Source: Pontibacter sp. HSC-36F09 | GTDB lineage: Bacteria > Bacteroidota > Bacteroidia > Cytophagales > Hymenobacteraceae | Assembly (NCBI RefSeq): GCF_024171605.1 | Contig: NZ_JALKAA010000001.1 | Span: forward strand, 1,116,001-1,180,000 | Direction of reading: 5' to 3' | Length of the DNA: 64,000 bases | Shown here: positions 27,052-35,110 of the stretch, piece after piece | How the letters are laid out: every line of letters begins with the position of its first letter | How positions within the stretch are numbered: the stretch's first letter is position 1 | Position numbers and translations under genes: made by a program | Notes under the pieces: generated by a model | Told to the model about the DNA's origin: nothing | The model's input: only the letters and a program-made list of their open reading frames with translations | The model's database searches: none

Positions 27052-27909
27052 GTGAAAGCATCATACCTGACAGAAAAAAGCATAGCCGAGTTTATATCCC
27101 GTGCCCTGGCCGAGGATATAGGTGATGGCGACCACTCGTCGCTGGCTTCTATTCCGAACGATGCCCAGAACCAGGCAAGACTGCTGGTGAAGGGTGACGG
27201 CATACTGGCTGGCGTGGAGCTGGCTGGTTATATCTTCAACCAAGTAGACCCAGACCTGCAAGTGGAAGTAGTGCTGCAGGACGGAGCCGCAGTAAAGTTT
27301 GGCGATGTGGCCCTGACCGTGAAAGGCAAGGCGCAGTCCATCCTCACGGCCGAGCGACTGGTGCTCAACTGCATGCAGCGCATGAGCGGTATTGCCACCT
27401 ATACCCATTACCTGAACTCGCTGATTACTGGTACGAAGGCCAGACTGCTCGACACGCGCAAGACCACACCGAATTTCCGCATCATGGAGAAGTGGGCCGT
27501 GCTGATCGGCGGCGGGGTGAACCATCGTTTTGGTTTGTTCGACATGATCATCCTGAAAGACAACCACGTGGATTATGCCGGAGGTATACGCGAAGCCATA
27601 GAAGCCACGCAGCGCTACCTCAAAGAGAAAGGCAAAGACCTGCGCATTGAGGTAGAGACCCGCAACCTGGACGAAGTGAAGCAAGTCCTCGAAACCGGCG
27701 GCATCCACCGCATCATGCTCGACAACATGACGCCGGAGATGATGCGCGAAGCAGTAGCCCTGATCGGTGGCCGCTTTGAAACCGAGGCATCCGGCGGCAT
27801 CACCGAGGCAACGATAGCGGAAGTGGCCAGGTGTGGAGTTGACTTTATTTCAGTGGGTGCGCTTACACACTCCATCAAGAGCATGGACCTGAGCCTGAAG
27901 GCTTATTAA
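27052..27909 (+). CDS. nadC: Nicotinate-nucleotide diphosphorylase (carboxylating)
   Basis: NadC turns quinolinate and PRPP into nicotinate mononucleotide in de novo NAD synthesis. The 285-residue product shows the family motifs AEDIGDGDHSS at the N-terminus, ERLVLNCMQRMSGIAT, LLDTRKTTPNFR, GGGVNHRFGLFDMIILKDNH and EASGGI near the end. All are in the usual order. The start is GTG. The next gene begins 50 bases on and may be co-transcribed. Confidence 0.96.
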   Translation: MKASYLTEKSIAEFISRALAEDIGDGDHSSLASIPNDAQNQARLLVKGDGILAGVELAGYIFNQVDPDLQVEVVLQDGAAVKFGDVALTVKGKAQSILTAERLVLNCMQRMSGIATYTHYLNSLITGTKARLLDTRKTTPNFRIMEKWAVLIGGGVNHRFGLFDMIILKDNHVDYAGGIREAIEATQRYLKEKGKDLRIEVETRNLDEVKQVLETGGIHRIMLDNMTPEMMREAVALIGGRFETEASGGITEATIAEVARCGVDFISVGALTHSIKSMDLSLKAY

Positions 27910-27959
27910 TTGAACTTATACCTGTCCGATAAAGGGCAGAAGCTTATTTTTTTATTTTT

Positions 27960-28541
27960 ATGCAACAGAATCAACGTTACCGGATGCAGTCAAGTGCTGC
28001 TCCGAATGCCATTCGTACCAAAAAGTACCAACTGGAGAAAAACACTTTTACAGGTATAGCTCTGGCCAAGGTATGGCGCAAAGACTGGTGGATGGCCCTT
28101 ATTCCGCTGGTGCTGTTTCTGCTGCCGGCTGTGTTTAGCTTTTCCTGGTGGTGGGTAGCAGGTGCTATCCTGGTTACGCTTATCTTTGTGCTGCTCCGTT
28201 CGGCCCAGGTGATGGGTGTGACGCAGATGGAGCAGGGCAATCCGCTGTTCGAGAAACTCAGTTACGAGATCGACTCCCGCCAGATCCTGCTGAAGCGCAA
28301 CGAGCGCGAAGGCATGGCCCTGACCTGGGACATGATCGAATCGGTGGAGCGCAAGGGGCAAGCCTACCTGCTGTGGCTGAAGCCTCCTACGGATGCGCAG
28401 CTGCCTGGCGGCTGGAGAGGCTGGCTGGCCAAAAATTTCCAGGCACCGGTGTTTGTGATGCTGCCATTCCGTATCTTCAACAACCCGAACGACATCAAGC
28501 TGCTGGAGTCGATGCTGCGCCGCAAGGAGCTCATCGCCTAA
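27960..28541 (+). CDS. Small membrane protein with C-terminal soluble domain (YcxB-like)
   Basis: The 193-residue product has a basic N-terminal stretch, two adjacent membrane spans (WWMALIPLVLFLLPAVFSF and WWWVAGAILVTLIFVLL), and a C-terminal soluble part with EIDSRQILLKRNEREGMALTWDMIESVERKGQAYLLWL, then FVMLPFRIF. This layout resembles YcxB-like proteins, where a PH-like domain follows two spans, but the match is only structural. Function is unknown. It follows nadC by 50 bases. Confidence 0.7.
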   Translation: MQQNQRYRMQSSAAPNAIRTKKYQLEKNTFTGIALAKVWRKDWWMALIPLVLFLLPAVFSFSWWWVAGAILVTLIFVLLRSAQVMGVTQMEQGNPLFEKLSYEIDSRQILLKRNEREGMALTWDMIESVERKGQAYLLWLKPPTDAQLPGGWRGWLAKNFQAPVFVMLPFRIFNNPNDIKLLESMLRRKELIA

Positions 28542-28641
28542 TGGTTTATAACCAAAGTCAGTATACCTGTCGTACTAAGAGATTTGCTATTACGCTGTGC
28601 AATAGTGTTTTAAAATAAGGACCTATAACCTATAAATAGAG

Positions 28642-28941
28642 ATGAATAAGAACGTACTTGCAGTATTCGCCGCAGTTTGTGGTTTGTTTATGATTTCGTG
28701 CGATACGCCAAAAGACCTGCGCCCTGAGGTAAAGGTGTCTAATGATACAGTTCCTCCGGGGACGCGTGGCACTTACAATGTATCCGATGCCGGTGGTGAG
28801 GCTGCCGCACATGGTGCAGAGGGCCATGGCGCACAGGAAGTTATGCCTAACCATGACCAGGGAGCTAAAACAATACAGCCAGGTGACAGCGTTCGCCAAG
28901 GTGCTGTAACGAATTCAGCAGCCGGCGCCGATAAGCAATAA
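28642..28941 (+). CDS. Small lipoprotein, Gly/Ala/His-rich
   Basis: A 99-residue protein with a lipoprotein signal (MNKNVLAVFAAVCGLFMISC). The mature part is low in complexity, with EAAAHGAEGHGAQ and QPGDSVRQGAV, and is probably unstructured. No family is recognised. It is followed by a long terminator hairpin at 28963-29007, so its transcript ends here. Confidence 0.7.
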   Translation: MNKNVLAVFAAVCGLFMISCDTPKDLRPEVKVSNDTVPPGTRGTYNVSDAGGEAAAHGAEGHGAQEVMPNHDQGAKTIQPGDSVRQGAVTNSAAGADKQ

Positions 28942-28962
28942 TCGTCCGCCTAAGCTAATAAT

Positions 28963-29009
28963 AAAAAGTCTGCCGTTACTGTGTGCTACAGTGGCGGCAG
29001 ACTTTTTTA
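28963..29009 (+). terminator. Terminator after the small lipoprotein gene
   Basis: AAAAAGTCTGCCG (28963-28975) pairs with CGGCAGACTTTTT (28995-29007), and ACTGT/ACAGT pairs inside it. A T run follows. The flanking A run lets it work in both directions. Confidence 0.88.
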
Positions 29010-29067
29010 TGAGTTGCTATACCTGTGCGCGCTGGCTGCGTATACCCATGTTCCGAAAATAAAAGAG

Positions 29068-29075
29068 TATATTTG
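29068..29075 (+). promoter_or_regulatory. -7 element upstream of the 29103 methyltransferase
   Basis: TATATTTG fits TAnnTTTG and lies 27 bases before the ATG at 29103. No TTG is present at -33. It favours the ATG at 29103 over an in-frame start at 29025. Confidence 0.5.
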
Positions 29076-29102
29076 CATCCTTATTGCTATTGCGCAGCTC
29101 CT

Positions 29103-29837
29103 ATGGCCCAACAGGAAGAATGGTTCAGCACCTGGTTTGACTCCCCTTACTATCATATTCTTTACAGTAACCGCGACGATCACGATGCCCGGCTGTTCAT
29201 GGACAACCTGCTGGCTTACCTGCACCCCAAACCCCAACACAAAATTCTGGACCTTGCCTGCGGCAAAGGCCGCCACTCCCTTTATCTGAACGAGCTAGGC
29301 TACGATGTGACAGGTATAGACCTGTCGGAGAAAAGCATTGATTATGCCCGGCAGTACGAAAATGAGCGCCTGCACTTTGATGTGCACGACATGCGGGAGG
29401 TATACAAGCCGGAGTCATTCGATTTTGTGCTGAACCTGTTCACGAGCTTTGGCTACTTCGAGAGCGAGACCGAAAATGTGGTGTCCCTGAAAGCCGCCGC
29501 TACCAATCTGAAGCACGGCGGCAAACTGGTCATCGACTTTATGAACACCGACCGTACCGTTGAGCGCCTGGTATCGCATGAGCAGAAAGAGGTGCAGGGC
29601 ATTCTCTTTGACATCAGCCGAAAAGTGGAACACGATTTCATTGTAAAAACCATTCATTTTGAGGACAAGGGCCGGGAATACTGCTTTGAGGAGCGTGTGC
29701 GGGCCTTGCGTCAGGAAAACTTCATGGAGTACTTCCGTATTGCGCAGCTGCGACTGGCAGAAGTGTTTGGTGACTACAAGCTGCAGCCTTTTGACCCGGA
29801 AAAGAGTGAGCGAATCATTTTCGTGCTAAAAAAATAA
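29103..29837 (+). CDS. Class I SAM-dependent methyltransferase
   Basis: The 244-residue product has motif I ILDLACGKGRHSLYLNELGYDVTGIDLS around residue 45-70, and a motif IV region FDFVLNLFTSFGYFE. The SFGYFE phrase is common in a Bacteroidetes methyltransferase family of unknown substrate. The ATG at 29103 gives the conserved start. The ZIP transporter gene starts 6 bases after its stop, so they are co-transcribed, but no functional link is obvious. Confidence 0.88.
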   Translation: MAQQEEWFSTWFDSPYYHILYSNRDDHDARLFMDNLLAYLHPKPQHKILDLACGKGRHSLYLNELGYDVTGIDLSEKSIDYARQYENERLHFDVHDMREVYKPESFDFVLNLFTSFGYFESETENVVSLKAAATNLKHGGKLVIDFMNTDRTVERLVSHEQKEVQGILFDISRKVEHDFIVKTIHFEDKGREYCFEERVRALRQENFMEYFRIAQLRLAEVFGDYKLQPFDPEKSERIIFVLKK

Positions 29838-29843
29838 CGCGGT

Positions 29844-30599
29844 ATGATCATAGCTATACTTGTGCTCTTCTTTACGGTGGTGTTATCCAGCTTCCTCGTC
29901 AAGGTATTTCCGCCAGACAACAGCCGCTGGCTCAAAATGGCGCTGGCTTTCAGTGGGGCATACCTGTTCACCATCACAATCGTACATCTGCTCCCTGACG
30001 TGCTCATCGGCAACCCAAGCCCGCATCGTGTGGGTTACTGGGTGCTTGCCGGCTTCTTTTTGCAGCTGGTACTGGAGCTTTTTTCGCATGGCGTCGAACA
30101 CGGGCACATGCACACCAGCCACCACGGCCATGCGCATGCAGGTACCATGCCCTTTCTGCTGCTGGGCTCGCTGTTTATCCATTCGTTTCTGGAGGGTAGC
30201 ATACTCGTAGAGGGCGGCGAGCGACATGCGGGACACCATCATGCGGGTGAGAACTTTTATGCGGTGCTGCTAGGTATAGCCATTCACCACATACCGGCTG
30301 CATTCGCATTAATGTCTGTGCTGATGTCGCGCATTGGCTCTTTCCGAAAGGCCTTTTTGTGGCTCCTCATATTTGCCATTGGAGCACCGCTGGGTATACT
30401 GGTGAGCAACTACATCATAAAAGATAATATTGGAGGTGACTTGGTCTTTACTGCACTTACGGGCCTGGTAGCCGGTAACTTCCTGCACATTTCTACCACT
30501 ATTCTTTTCGAAACAAGCCCCGACCACCGCTTCAACCGCAACAAACTGCTGGCAACTCTCTTTGGACTGGGCCTGGCCCTACTCACGGACCTGATGTAG
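29844..30599 (+). CDS. ZIP-family metal transporter
   Basis: The 251-residue inner-membrane protein has about eight membrane spans. A His-rich loop (SHGVEHGHMHTSHHGHAHAG) lies between spans 3 and 4, followed by the ZIP metal-site helices HSFLEGS and HHIPAAFALM. These carry the histidines and glutamate that bind zinc or iron in the family. It should move divalent metal into the cytoplasm. It follows the methyltransferase by 6 bases. Confidence 0.9.
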   Translation: MIIAILVLFFTVVLSSFLVKVFPPDNSRWLKMALAFSGAYLFTITIVHLLPDVLIGNPSPHRVGYWVLAGFFLQLVLELFSHGVEHGHMHTSHHGHAHAGTMPFLLLGSLFIHSFLEGSILVEGGERHAGHHHAGENFYAVLLGIAIHHIPAAFALMSVLMSRIGSFRKAFLWLLIFAIGAPLGILVSNYIIKDNIGGDLVFTALTGLVAGNFLHISTTILFETSPDHRFNRNKLLATLFGLGLALLTDLM

Positions 30600-30640
30600 G
30601 TATAGACGCGCCCGTTCAGGTATAGCGCTGACCAAAAACA

Positions 30641-30664
30641 AAAAAGGCCGATCTGGATCGGCCT
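30641..30664 (-). terminator. Terminator of the minus-strand acidic exported protein
   Basis: AGGCCGATC and GATCGGCCT (30645-30664) form a tight hairpin. On the minus strand it is followed by TTTTTTTGTTTTT, while the plus strand lacks a T run. Confidence 0.8.
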
Positions 30665-30689
30665 GCATAGAGTAAAGTAAAAGGAGAAA

Positions 30690-31055
30690 TTACATGATGG
30701 TGGAAAGCAGTGTAGCGGCGAGTGCTTTCAGGGCCAGCACGATCGTGCTCGACCTCACTGTCAGGTCAGACGACTCTTCCTCTTCCTCTGATCCGGAAGA
30801 AAGGTCTTTGAAGAAAGAAAGCGGGCTCTCCAGCATATCAGCATCCAAAACTGACTTTTGCTTTTTGGGGGTCTCAGGCTTAGCTTCGTCTGTAGAAACG
30901 GTAACGTTGGTGTCAGGGGCTACGGCAGCAGTTGCTTCAATAGTAGTTGCTTCTCCATTGTTCAGATCGGCCGCATTAGGCGTAGTAGTTACGCCCAGCA
31001 ACAAAATTGTTGCAAGACCAGCTGTGACCGAAAGAGATTTCCACTTTTTAAGCAT
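30690..31055 (-). CDS. Small exported protein of unknown function
   Basis: The 121-residue product (ATG at 31055) has an N-terminal signal-like segment (MLKKWKSLSVTAGLATILLLGVTTTPNAA), a Thr/Ala/Pro-rich linker (PDTNVTVSTDEAKPETPKKQK), an acidic run GSEEEEESSD and a C-terminal hydrophobic helix STIVLALKALAATLLSTIM. The tail helix suggests it is held in a membrane by its C-terminus. No family is recognised. Confidence 0.65.
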   Translation of the reverse strand: MLKKWKSLSVTAGLATILLLGVTTTPNAADLNNGEATTIEATAAVAPDTNVTVSTDEAKPETPKKQKSVLDADMLESPLSFFKDLSSGSEEEEESSDLTVRSSTIVLALKALAATLLSTIM

Positions 31056-31172
31056 GCCCAAAATTATGATTTAAGGTACAGTATTCCAAATGATTAATAG
31101 GAATATTTGTAGACTTTTTTAAAATTAAAGTAAAGGCTATCCCAAGGGTGGTCAGTGTATAAACATTGTGTG

Positions 31173-31577
31173 CTAACGCACAGGGGCTGGTTTCACTACT
31201 TTTATCTCCACCGGGACTATACCTGCGCTGATGTAGTCCAGCCGCCTGGCAGCGGCCTCGCTCAAGTCTATCACGCGCCCCTTTACAAAGGGGCCTCTGT
31301 CTGTAATACTCACCTTAACCGATTTCTTCGTCTGCAGATTCGTGACTTTCACTTTAGTGCCAAAAGGAAGCGTGCGGTGGGCTGCTGTAAGCTTCTTGCG
31401 ATTATAGGCTTCCCCGTTGGCCATCTTACGGCCATGCAGCTTGTTGCTGTAGTAAGATGCCTTGCCTGCTTCAGTATAACCACGCTGCCCCACGGAGGGT
31501 TTTGTACTTGTGCAGGCACCTGCAGTAAGTAAGGTAGAGGCAATTAGCAAAGTGCCGCAGAAGTGTTGTAATCGCAT
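31173..31577 (-). CDS. RlpA-like double-psi beta-barrel lipoprotein
   Basis: The 134-residue product has a lipoprotein signal ending in the lipobox TAGAC and one double-psi beta-barrel domain with the RlpA pattern GKASYYSNKLHGRKMANGEAYN, LTAAHRTLPFGTKVKVTN and VSITDRGPFVKGRVIDLSEAAAR. RlpA proteins act on denuded peptidoglycan at the septum in some bacteria; the Asp of TDRGPF is present. There is no SPOR domain. The ATG at 31577 is used. Confidence 0.9.
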   Translation of the reverse strand: MRLQHFCGTLLIASTLLTAGACTSTKPSVGQRGYTEAGKASYYSNKLHGRKMANGEAYNRKKLTAAHRTLPFGTKVKVTNLQTKKSVKVSITDRGPFVKGRVIDLSEAAARRLDYISAGIVPVEIKVVKPAPVR

Positions 31578-31614
31578 AAGTATTCGCAATAGATATAATC
31601 AGCTTAATTTAAAC

Positions 31615-32313
31615 CTAAACGGCATCTTTCCCAAAGAATTGCCCCAACTCGTGCAGCAGCTGGCTAAGGTTGACCTTTTCCAGAGGATGATGTGTGTTGG
31701 GGAAAACCTGCAGGCTGGCATTAGGCAAATGCTGGTAGGCCCAGGCAGTTTCCTGTAGACTGACCATGTTGTCGCGGTCGCCCACACTTATGCGGACGGG
31801 CACAGATATGCGCGAAAGCGTTTCTTCAGTGAGCAAGGGGCTGTTGCCCAGGTGTTGCATCATGTCGGCTGTGCGGCGCATCACCTCCTGCCAATCGTTA
31901 GGGCGGTGACGCCCGTTGAGAACAGCAGCAAAAGTGGGTACTTTCTCCTGTACTTTCTCCGGCTGCAGCATTTTGACTTCCTTTGCCGCTGTTTCAGGGT
32001 TCCAGGCAAATTTAGTAGCCAGCGTGAAGATGCGGCCTACTCTATCCGGGTGCTGAAGCGCCAGGTATAGCGCTACGTAGCCGCCCATGCTATACCCGAA
32101 TATGTCGACCTGCTGCAGTTGGTGCTGGTCCAGATAGCGCAGAACATCCTCTGCAAAAAGCTCAATACGGAAAGGATCCTGAGACAATGTGCTACCACCA
32201 TGCCCTTGAAAATTAAGGACATGCACGTTGAAGTCTGCCTCAAGCAACTGCTGAAGTGGCTGCAGGGTGCTGGCAGCGCCCAGGGCGCCGTGGAGTAAGA
32301 GCAGATCAGGCAT
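31615..32313 (-). CDS. Alpha/beta hydrolase
   Basis: The 232-residue cytoplasmic enzyme shows LLLHGALGAASTLQPL, the oxyanion-hole region NFQGHGGS, the nucleophile elbow GYSMGG (Ser at about residue 74), an Asp in SVGDRDNMV, and the catalytic His in PNTHHPLEK. This is a complete catalytic triad of an MhpC/MenH-like hydrolase. The substrate is unknown. It follows the gene upstream (32322) by 8 bases on the same strand, so they share a transcript. Confidence 0.9.
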   Translation of the reverse strand: MPDLLLLHGALGAASTLQPLQQLLEADFNVHVLNFQGHGGSTLSQDPFRIELFAEDVLRYLDQHQLQQVDIFGYSMGGYVALYLALQHPDRVGRIFTLATKFAWNPETAAKEVKMLQPEKVQEKVPTFAAVLNGRHRPNDWQEVMRRTADMMQHLGNSPLLTEETLSRISVPVRISVGDRDNMVSLQETAWAYQHLPNASLQVFPNTHHPLEKVNLSQLLHELGQFFGKDAV

Positions 32314-32321
32314 AAGCTGTG

Positions 32322-33071
32322 TTACTGCTTCACCTGGTAGTTGTAGACATCAACTGCCTGTGTCAGCTTGTCTTTTCGGAAAAGCTGAATAACCAGCGGC
32401 ACCACTATAAGCCCGGCTCCCGCATACACTGCAGGCGACACATTAACAGAATTCGGGTTAGTGGAGCTCTGGGAAGACGAAAGCAGACCATACGTAAGCA
32501 GCCCTGCGCCGGCTATACCTACCACTGTCGAGATGGTCTTTTCGCGCTTATGACGTTGGATCAGCACCATGCTGGAGGCGTTGTCAGCCAATGCCTGCTC
32601 CAGGTTTTGCTGGTTGAACGTCATCAGCGGGCCGTTGTCTTTCGAGAAGAAGTAAATGCGGCGCCGGCTGGAGCGCGGCATACCGTACCCGTATGGGTGG
32701 TATCCCATGGCGGCATAATCGATCGTGGTGGTGTAGAACTTAGAAACGCGTGGCCCCTCCATGATCCGTTTGGCAAAAGAGTCGAAGCGGTTACCGGCGG
32801 CCACTCGGGCAAAATAGCCATCGCTGTTCTGATACACATCTACCAGTTCGGGAGAGTACTTGAGCGTATCGTCCACCAGGAAGAAATCCTGCTTGAAAAG
32901 AGGCGATTTGTACTGTACCCTGTTGCCGTACACCACCTGGCCGTTGCGCAGTTGCAGAAAATGCCGGCCCTTCTGGCGTTGCGGTTGGTAGTTTTCCTGG
33001 GAGTATTCCTGCGCTTGCAGGCCGAAGCTTAACAACAAGCAGGCGAAAAGTGCAAAGATTGTCTTGTTCAT
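32322..33071 (-). CDS. Exported membrane-associated protein of unknown function
   Basis: The 249-residue product has a signal peptide (MNKTIFALFACLLLSFGLQAQ) and a beta-rich middle with GRHFLQLRNGQVVYGNRVQYKSP. Its two hydrophobic segments near the C-terminus (TISTVVGIAGAGLLTYGLLSS and SPAVYAGAGLIVVPLVIQLF) end in a short tail. It starts at ATG 33071. No known family is recognised; the hydrolase gene follows 8 bases downstream. Confidence 0.7.
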   Translation of the reverse strand: MNKTIFALFACLLLSFGLQAQEYSQENYQPQRQKGRHFLQLRNGQVVYGNRVQYKSPLFKQDFFLVDDTLKYSPELVDVYQNSDGYFARVAAGNRFDSFAKRIMEGPRVSKFYTTTIDYAAMGYHPYGYGMPRSSRRRIYFFSKDNGPLMTFNQQNLEQALADNASSMVLIQRHKREKTISTVVGIAGAGLLTYGLLSSSQSSTNPNSVNVSPAVYAGAGLIVVPLVIQLFRKDKLTQAVDVYNYQVKQ

Positions 33072-33112
33072 GAATAGGGTGATTTCAGCTATAATACAAA
33101 ATAGGCTTAAGT

Positions 33113-33418
33113 TCAGAAAATAACCACGAGCATCACGAGCATTCCGGCCAGTGCCAGGTATACCCAACTCATCAGTTGGCCCCTATGCTTGCTGGGCACA
33201 ATATTGCTCACCAATACAACGGCTATCAATACGCATAATATATACAATAGTATAAAAGTAACGGCTTTTACCCAATTCGGCACTATAGTGTTTTCTGCCT
33301 GATACTGGTCATCCATGCCCATACCCGACACCAGGTAGCGCAGCAGAAAAAACACCACTACTTCGAACACTATAAAGAAAAACAGACCGTAAAGCTTGTC
33401 GCTTTTCTGCTCAGACAT
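33113..33418 (-). CDS. Small membrane protein of unknown function
   Basis: A 101-residue protein with three membrane spans (LYGLFFFIVFEVVVFFLLRYLV, AVTFILLYILCVLIAVVLVSNIV, MSWVYLALAGMLVMLVVIF). The loop between the first two carries the acidic phrase GMDDQYQAEN. The ATG at 33418 is preferred over an upstream in-frame start. It precedes the 33071 gene by 41 bases and may be its operon partner. Confidence 0.7.
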   Translation of the reverse strand: MSEQKSDKLYGLFFFIVFEVVVFFLLRYLVSGMGMDDQYQAENTIVPNWVKAVTFILLYILCVLIAVVLVSNIVPSKHRGQLMSWVYLALAGMLVMLVVIF

Positions 33419-33810
33419 GTTGCCGGGTTTAGGGATACAAAAGATAGCTTTCAGAGGCATGGAATCTATGTAATTGATGTTTTGCCTAAGTGAAACCCTT
33501 CTTCACTTAAATATAATAAAGGAAAGCTGATATGTTGCCACGCGTGCTGTTTTTTAGAACGCTCGTATACTCTGACTACTAAGTTAAGCAAACTTAATCC
33601 ATATTGTTAATGCTCTATATGTGAGTTATGGCATACTGTTTGTTCTTCATTAACAGGCACATATATAGATATGGTTGCGAAGCGAATTCTGAATACGTGT
33701 CTGATTAGTGCAATTTATGGTAAGATAGGAAGAATATACTTGCACATCTTTTATAATGTGAAACAATTTCAGGGGGAAAACCCGTTAAAATACCAGATGA
33801 ATGTAGGGAT
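33419..33810. other. Intergenic region 33419-33810
   Basis: AT-rich gap with no gene found. It contains an 8-bp hairpin (TAAGTGAA at 33487-33494 with TTCACTTA at 33502-33509), and a TATACTTG (33736-33743) that is one base off the -7 consensus and could serve the following gene. Confidence 0.4.
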
Positions 33811-34038
33811 ATGAGGTTATTAAGGAATATTAAATTAGACAATCACTATTTTAACTACGGTGACAAGACGAGGAAGATCTTTAGCATAGGTTATGAGGAT
33901 CTTACGACGCTCATTTATTACCAGGATAACAACAACAACTACACGTTAGTAATATCGAAAGAAGACGATCCACCGCTTATAGTCGAAAAAAAGATATCGC
34001 GCGCGGAAGCGTTCAGATTAATGAATACCCGGCCCTGA
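33811..34038 (+). CDS. Small protein of unknown function
   Basis: A 75-residue cytoplasmic protein (MRLLRNIKLDNHYFNYGDKTRKIFSIGYEDLTTLI...). It has an Asn-rich loop (QDNNNNYTL) and looks like a compact beta-rich domain. No family is recognised. A terminator hairpin at 34024-34051 includes its last codons and stop, so the reading frame and the terminator share sequence. The small membrane protein at 34067 follows. Confidence 0.5.
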   Translation: MRLLRNIKLDNHYFNYGDKTRKIFSIGYEDLTTLIYYQDNNNNYTLVISKEDDPPLIVEKKISRAEAFRLMNTRP

Positions 34039-34051
34039 AGCCGGGTATTTT
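34024..34051 (+). terminator. Terminator overlapping the end of the 33811 gene
   Basis: AATACCCGGC (34024-34033) pairs perfectly with GCCGGGTATT (34040-34049) around a CCTGAA loop that holds the TGA stop codon, followed by TTTT with a break. It separates the two small genes. Confidence 0.75.
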
Positions 34052-34066
34052 CATTTACAGCCAACT

Positions 34067-34246
34067 ATGAATAAATGGAATAAGTACTACAGGATTGCTT
34101 TCTGGGGAGTTGTGCTAACCTTTGTGATCCAGTTAATAGTCTCATTGGCAGTAGACCCTTATTTGGCGTCAGCCCTTACCCCCTTCTATACAGTGTGGGG
34201 CATTGTAGCTGTAGTAGGCTGGCGGCACGAACATCCGCGCCGCTAA
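34067..34246 (+). CDS. 59-residue membrane protein
   Basis: ATG at 34067 opens a 59-codon frame ending at TAA 34244-34246. The product (MNKWNKYYRIAFWGVVLTFVIQ...) has two membrane spans, about residues 11-31 and 38-52, a basic N-terminus and a HEHPRR tail. It is too short to assign to a family; coding potential is supported by the membrane pattern and a basic start, not by homology. Confidence 0.45.
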   Translation: MNKWNKYYRIAFWGVVLTFVIQLIVSLAVDPYLASALTPFYTVWGIVAVVGWRHEHPRR

Positions 34247-34251
34247 CTAGT

Positions 34252-34638
34252 TTAAAGCTGCTGGATATCAATCTGACGCGGATGGAGCGCAGCATTATGG
34301 TATGGCAGCTTAACCCGCAACTCACCGTCCTTGTAGAAGGCCTCGATACGACCTAAGTCGATCTGAGGAGGCAACATAAATACACGGTTAAACATCGGTA
34401 CCGCTATTTCAGGATTTTCCTCGCTCTGCAATACAGAGAATATGGTAAGTTGATTCTGGTGCAGCACCACTTTGAACGACTCCGGATTTACACCGGCCGC
34501 CCAAACGTTGATGACAGCACTTTTCTTTTTCTTTTTAATATCAATATAGGTCTCGCTCACACCGCCGCCCACTGTGTTAAGTAGGTCAATGTGATGCGCG
34601 ATGTTTCGTAAAAACTCTTTATCCTTTATAATTTTCAT
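34252..34638 (-). CDS. Hsp20/alpha-crystallin-like protein
   Basis: The 128-residue product fits a single small heat-shock protein domain: a helical N-terminal part (MKIIKDKEFLRNIAHHIDLLNTV), then beta strands YIDIKKKKKSAVINVWAAGVNPESFKVVLHQNQLTIF and the C-terminal GELRVKLPYH. The GxLxVxxP pattern near the end is typical of the fold. It would hold unfolded proteins in the cytoplasm. The ATG at 34638 is preceded by GAGGAGAAAGAG, one of the few clear Shine-Dalgarno-like sites in the window. Confidence 0.75.
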   Translation of the reverse strand: MKIIKDKEFLRNIAHHIDLLNTVGGGVSETYIDIKKKKKSAVINVWAAGVNPESFKVVLHQNQLTIFSVLQSEENPEIAVPMFNRVFMLPPQIDLGRIEAFYKDGELRVKLPYHNAALHPRQIDIQQL

Positions 34639-35110
34639 CTCTTTCTCCTCTAAGTTTTCATTAATAATGATGCAAATGAGGTGCCAATAGCCTATAACGC
34701 CAAATTGACCGATAAATATTTTCAGAGACGCCCTCAGCATGCCAAAATGGCCTTTATGATTGATTTGTTTCAATTCTTCTTTATAGTTGGGTTAGGTATA
34801 GCTCACCTCGAATAACCAGAAATTCTATACAATTTATACGGGGGCAAATAAGGTGCTTTATGTCCCATATCGGTGCAATGTTTCCCATATATGGAAAATT
34901 TCCGTTTTATATGTGACATTCAATGAAGCTTATTGCTATATATGATCTAAATCACTTTTTTGATAGTTTACAATAATTTCCTGATATATAGGTTCTTACA
35001 ATTTGAGCTAATAAGCCGGTTTCCTGATTTATTGGATTTTGCTGGAAATAAATAGATTTATAAAATGGTGGCATATTTCTTTCATATATAGAGGTATAAG
35101 ATCGAAAGCC
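34639..35110. other. Intergenic region 34639-35110 between Hsp20-like and T9SS genes
   Basis: AT-rich gap without a gene. It holds a direct repeat of TCCCATAT (34863 and 34883), the palindrome CCATATATGG (34885-34894), and TGATCTAAATCA (34943-34954), which resembles the core of a Crp/Fnr-family operator (TGATnnnnATCA). An AGGTATA copy is at about 34795. Confidence 0.45.
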
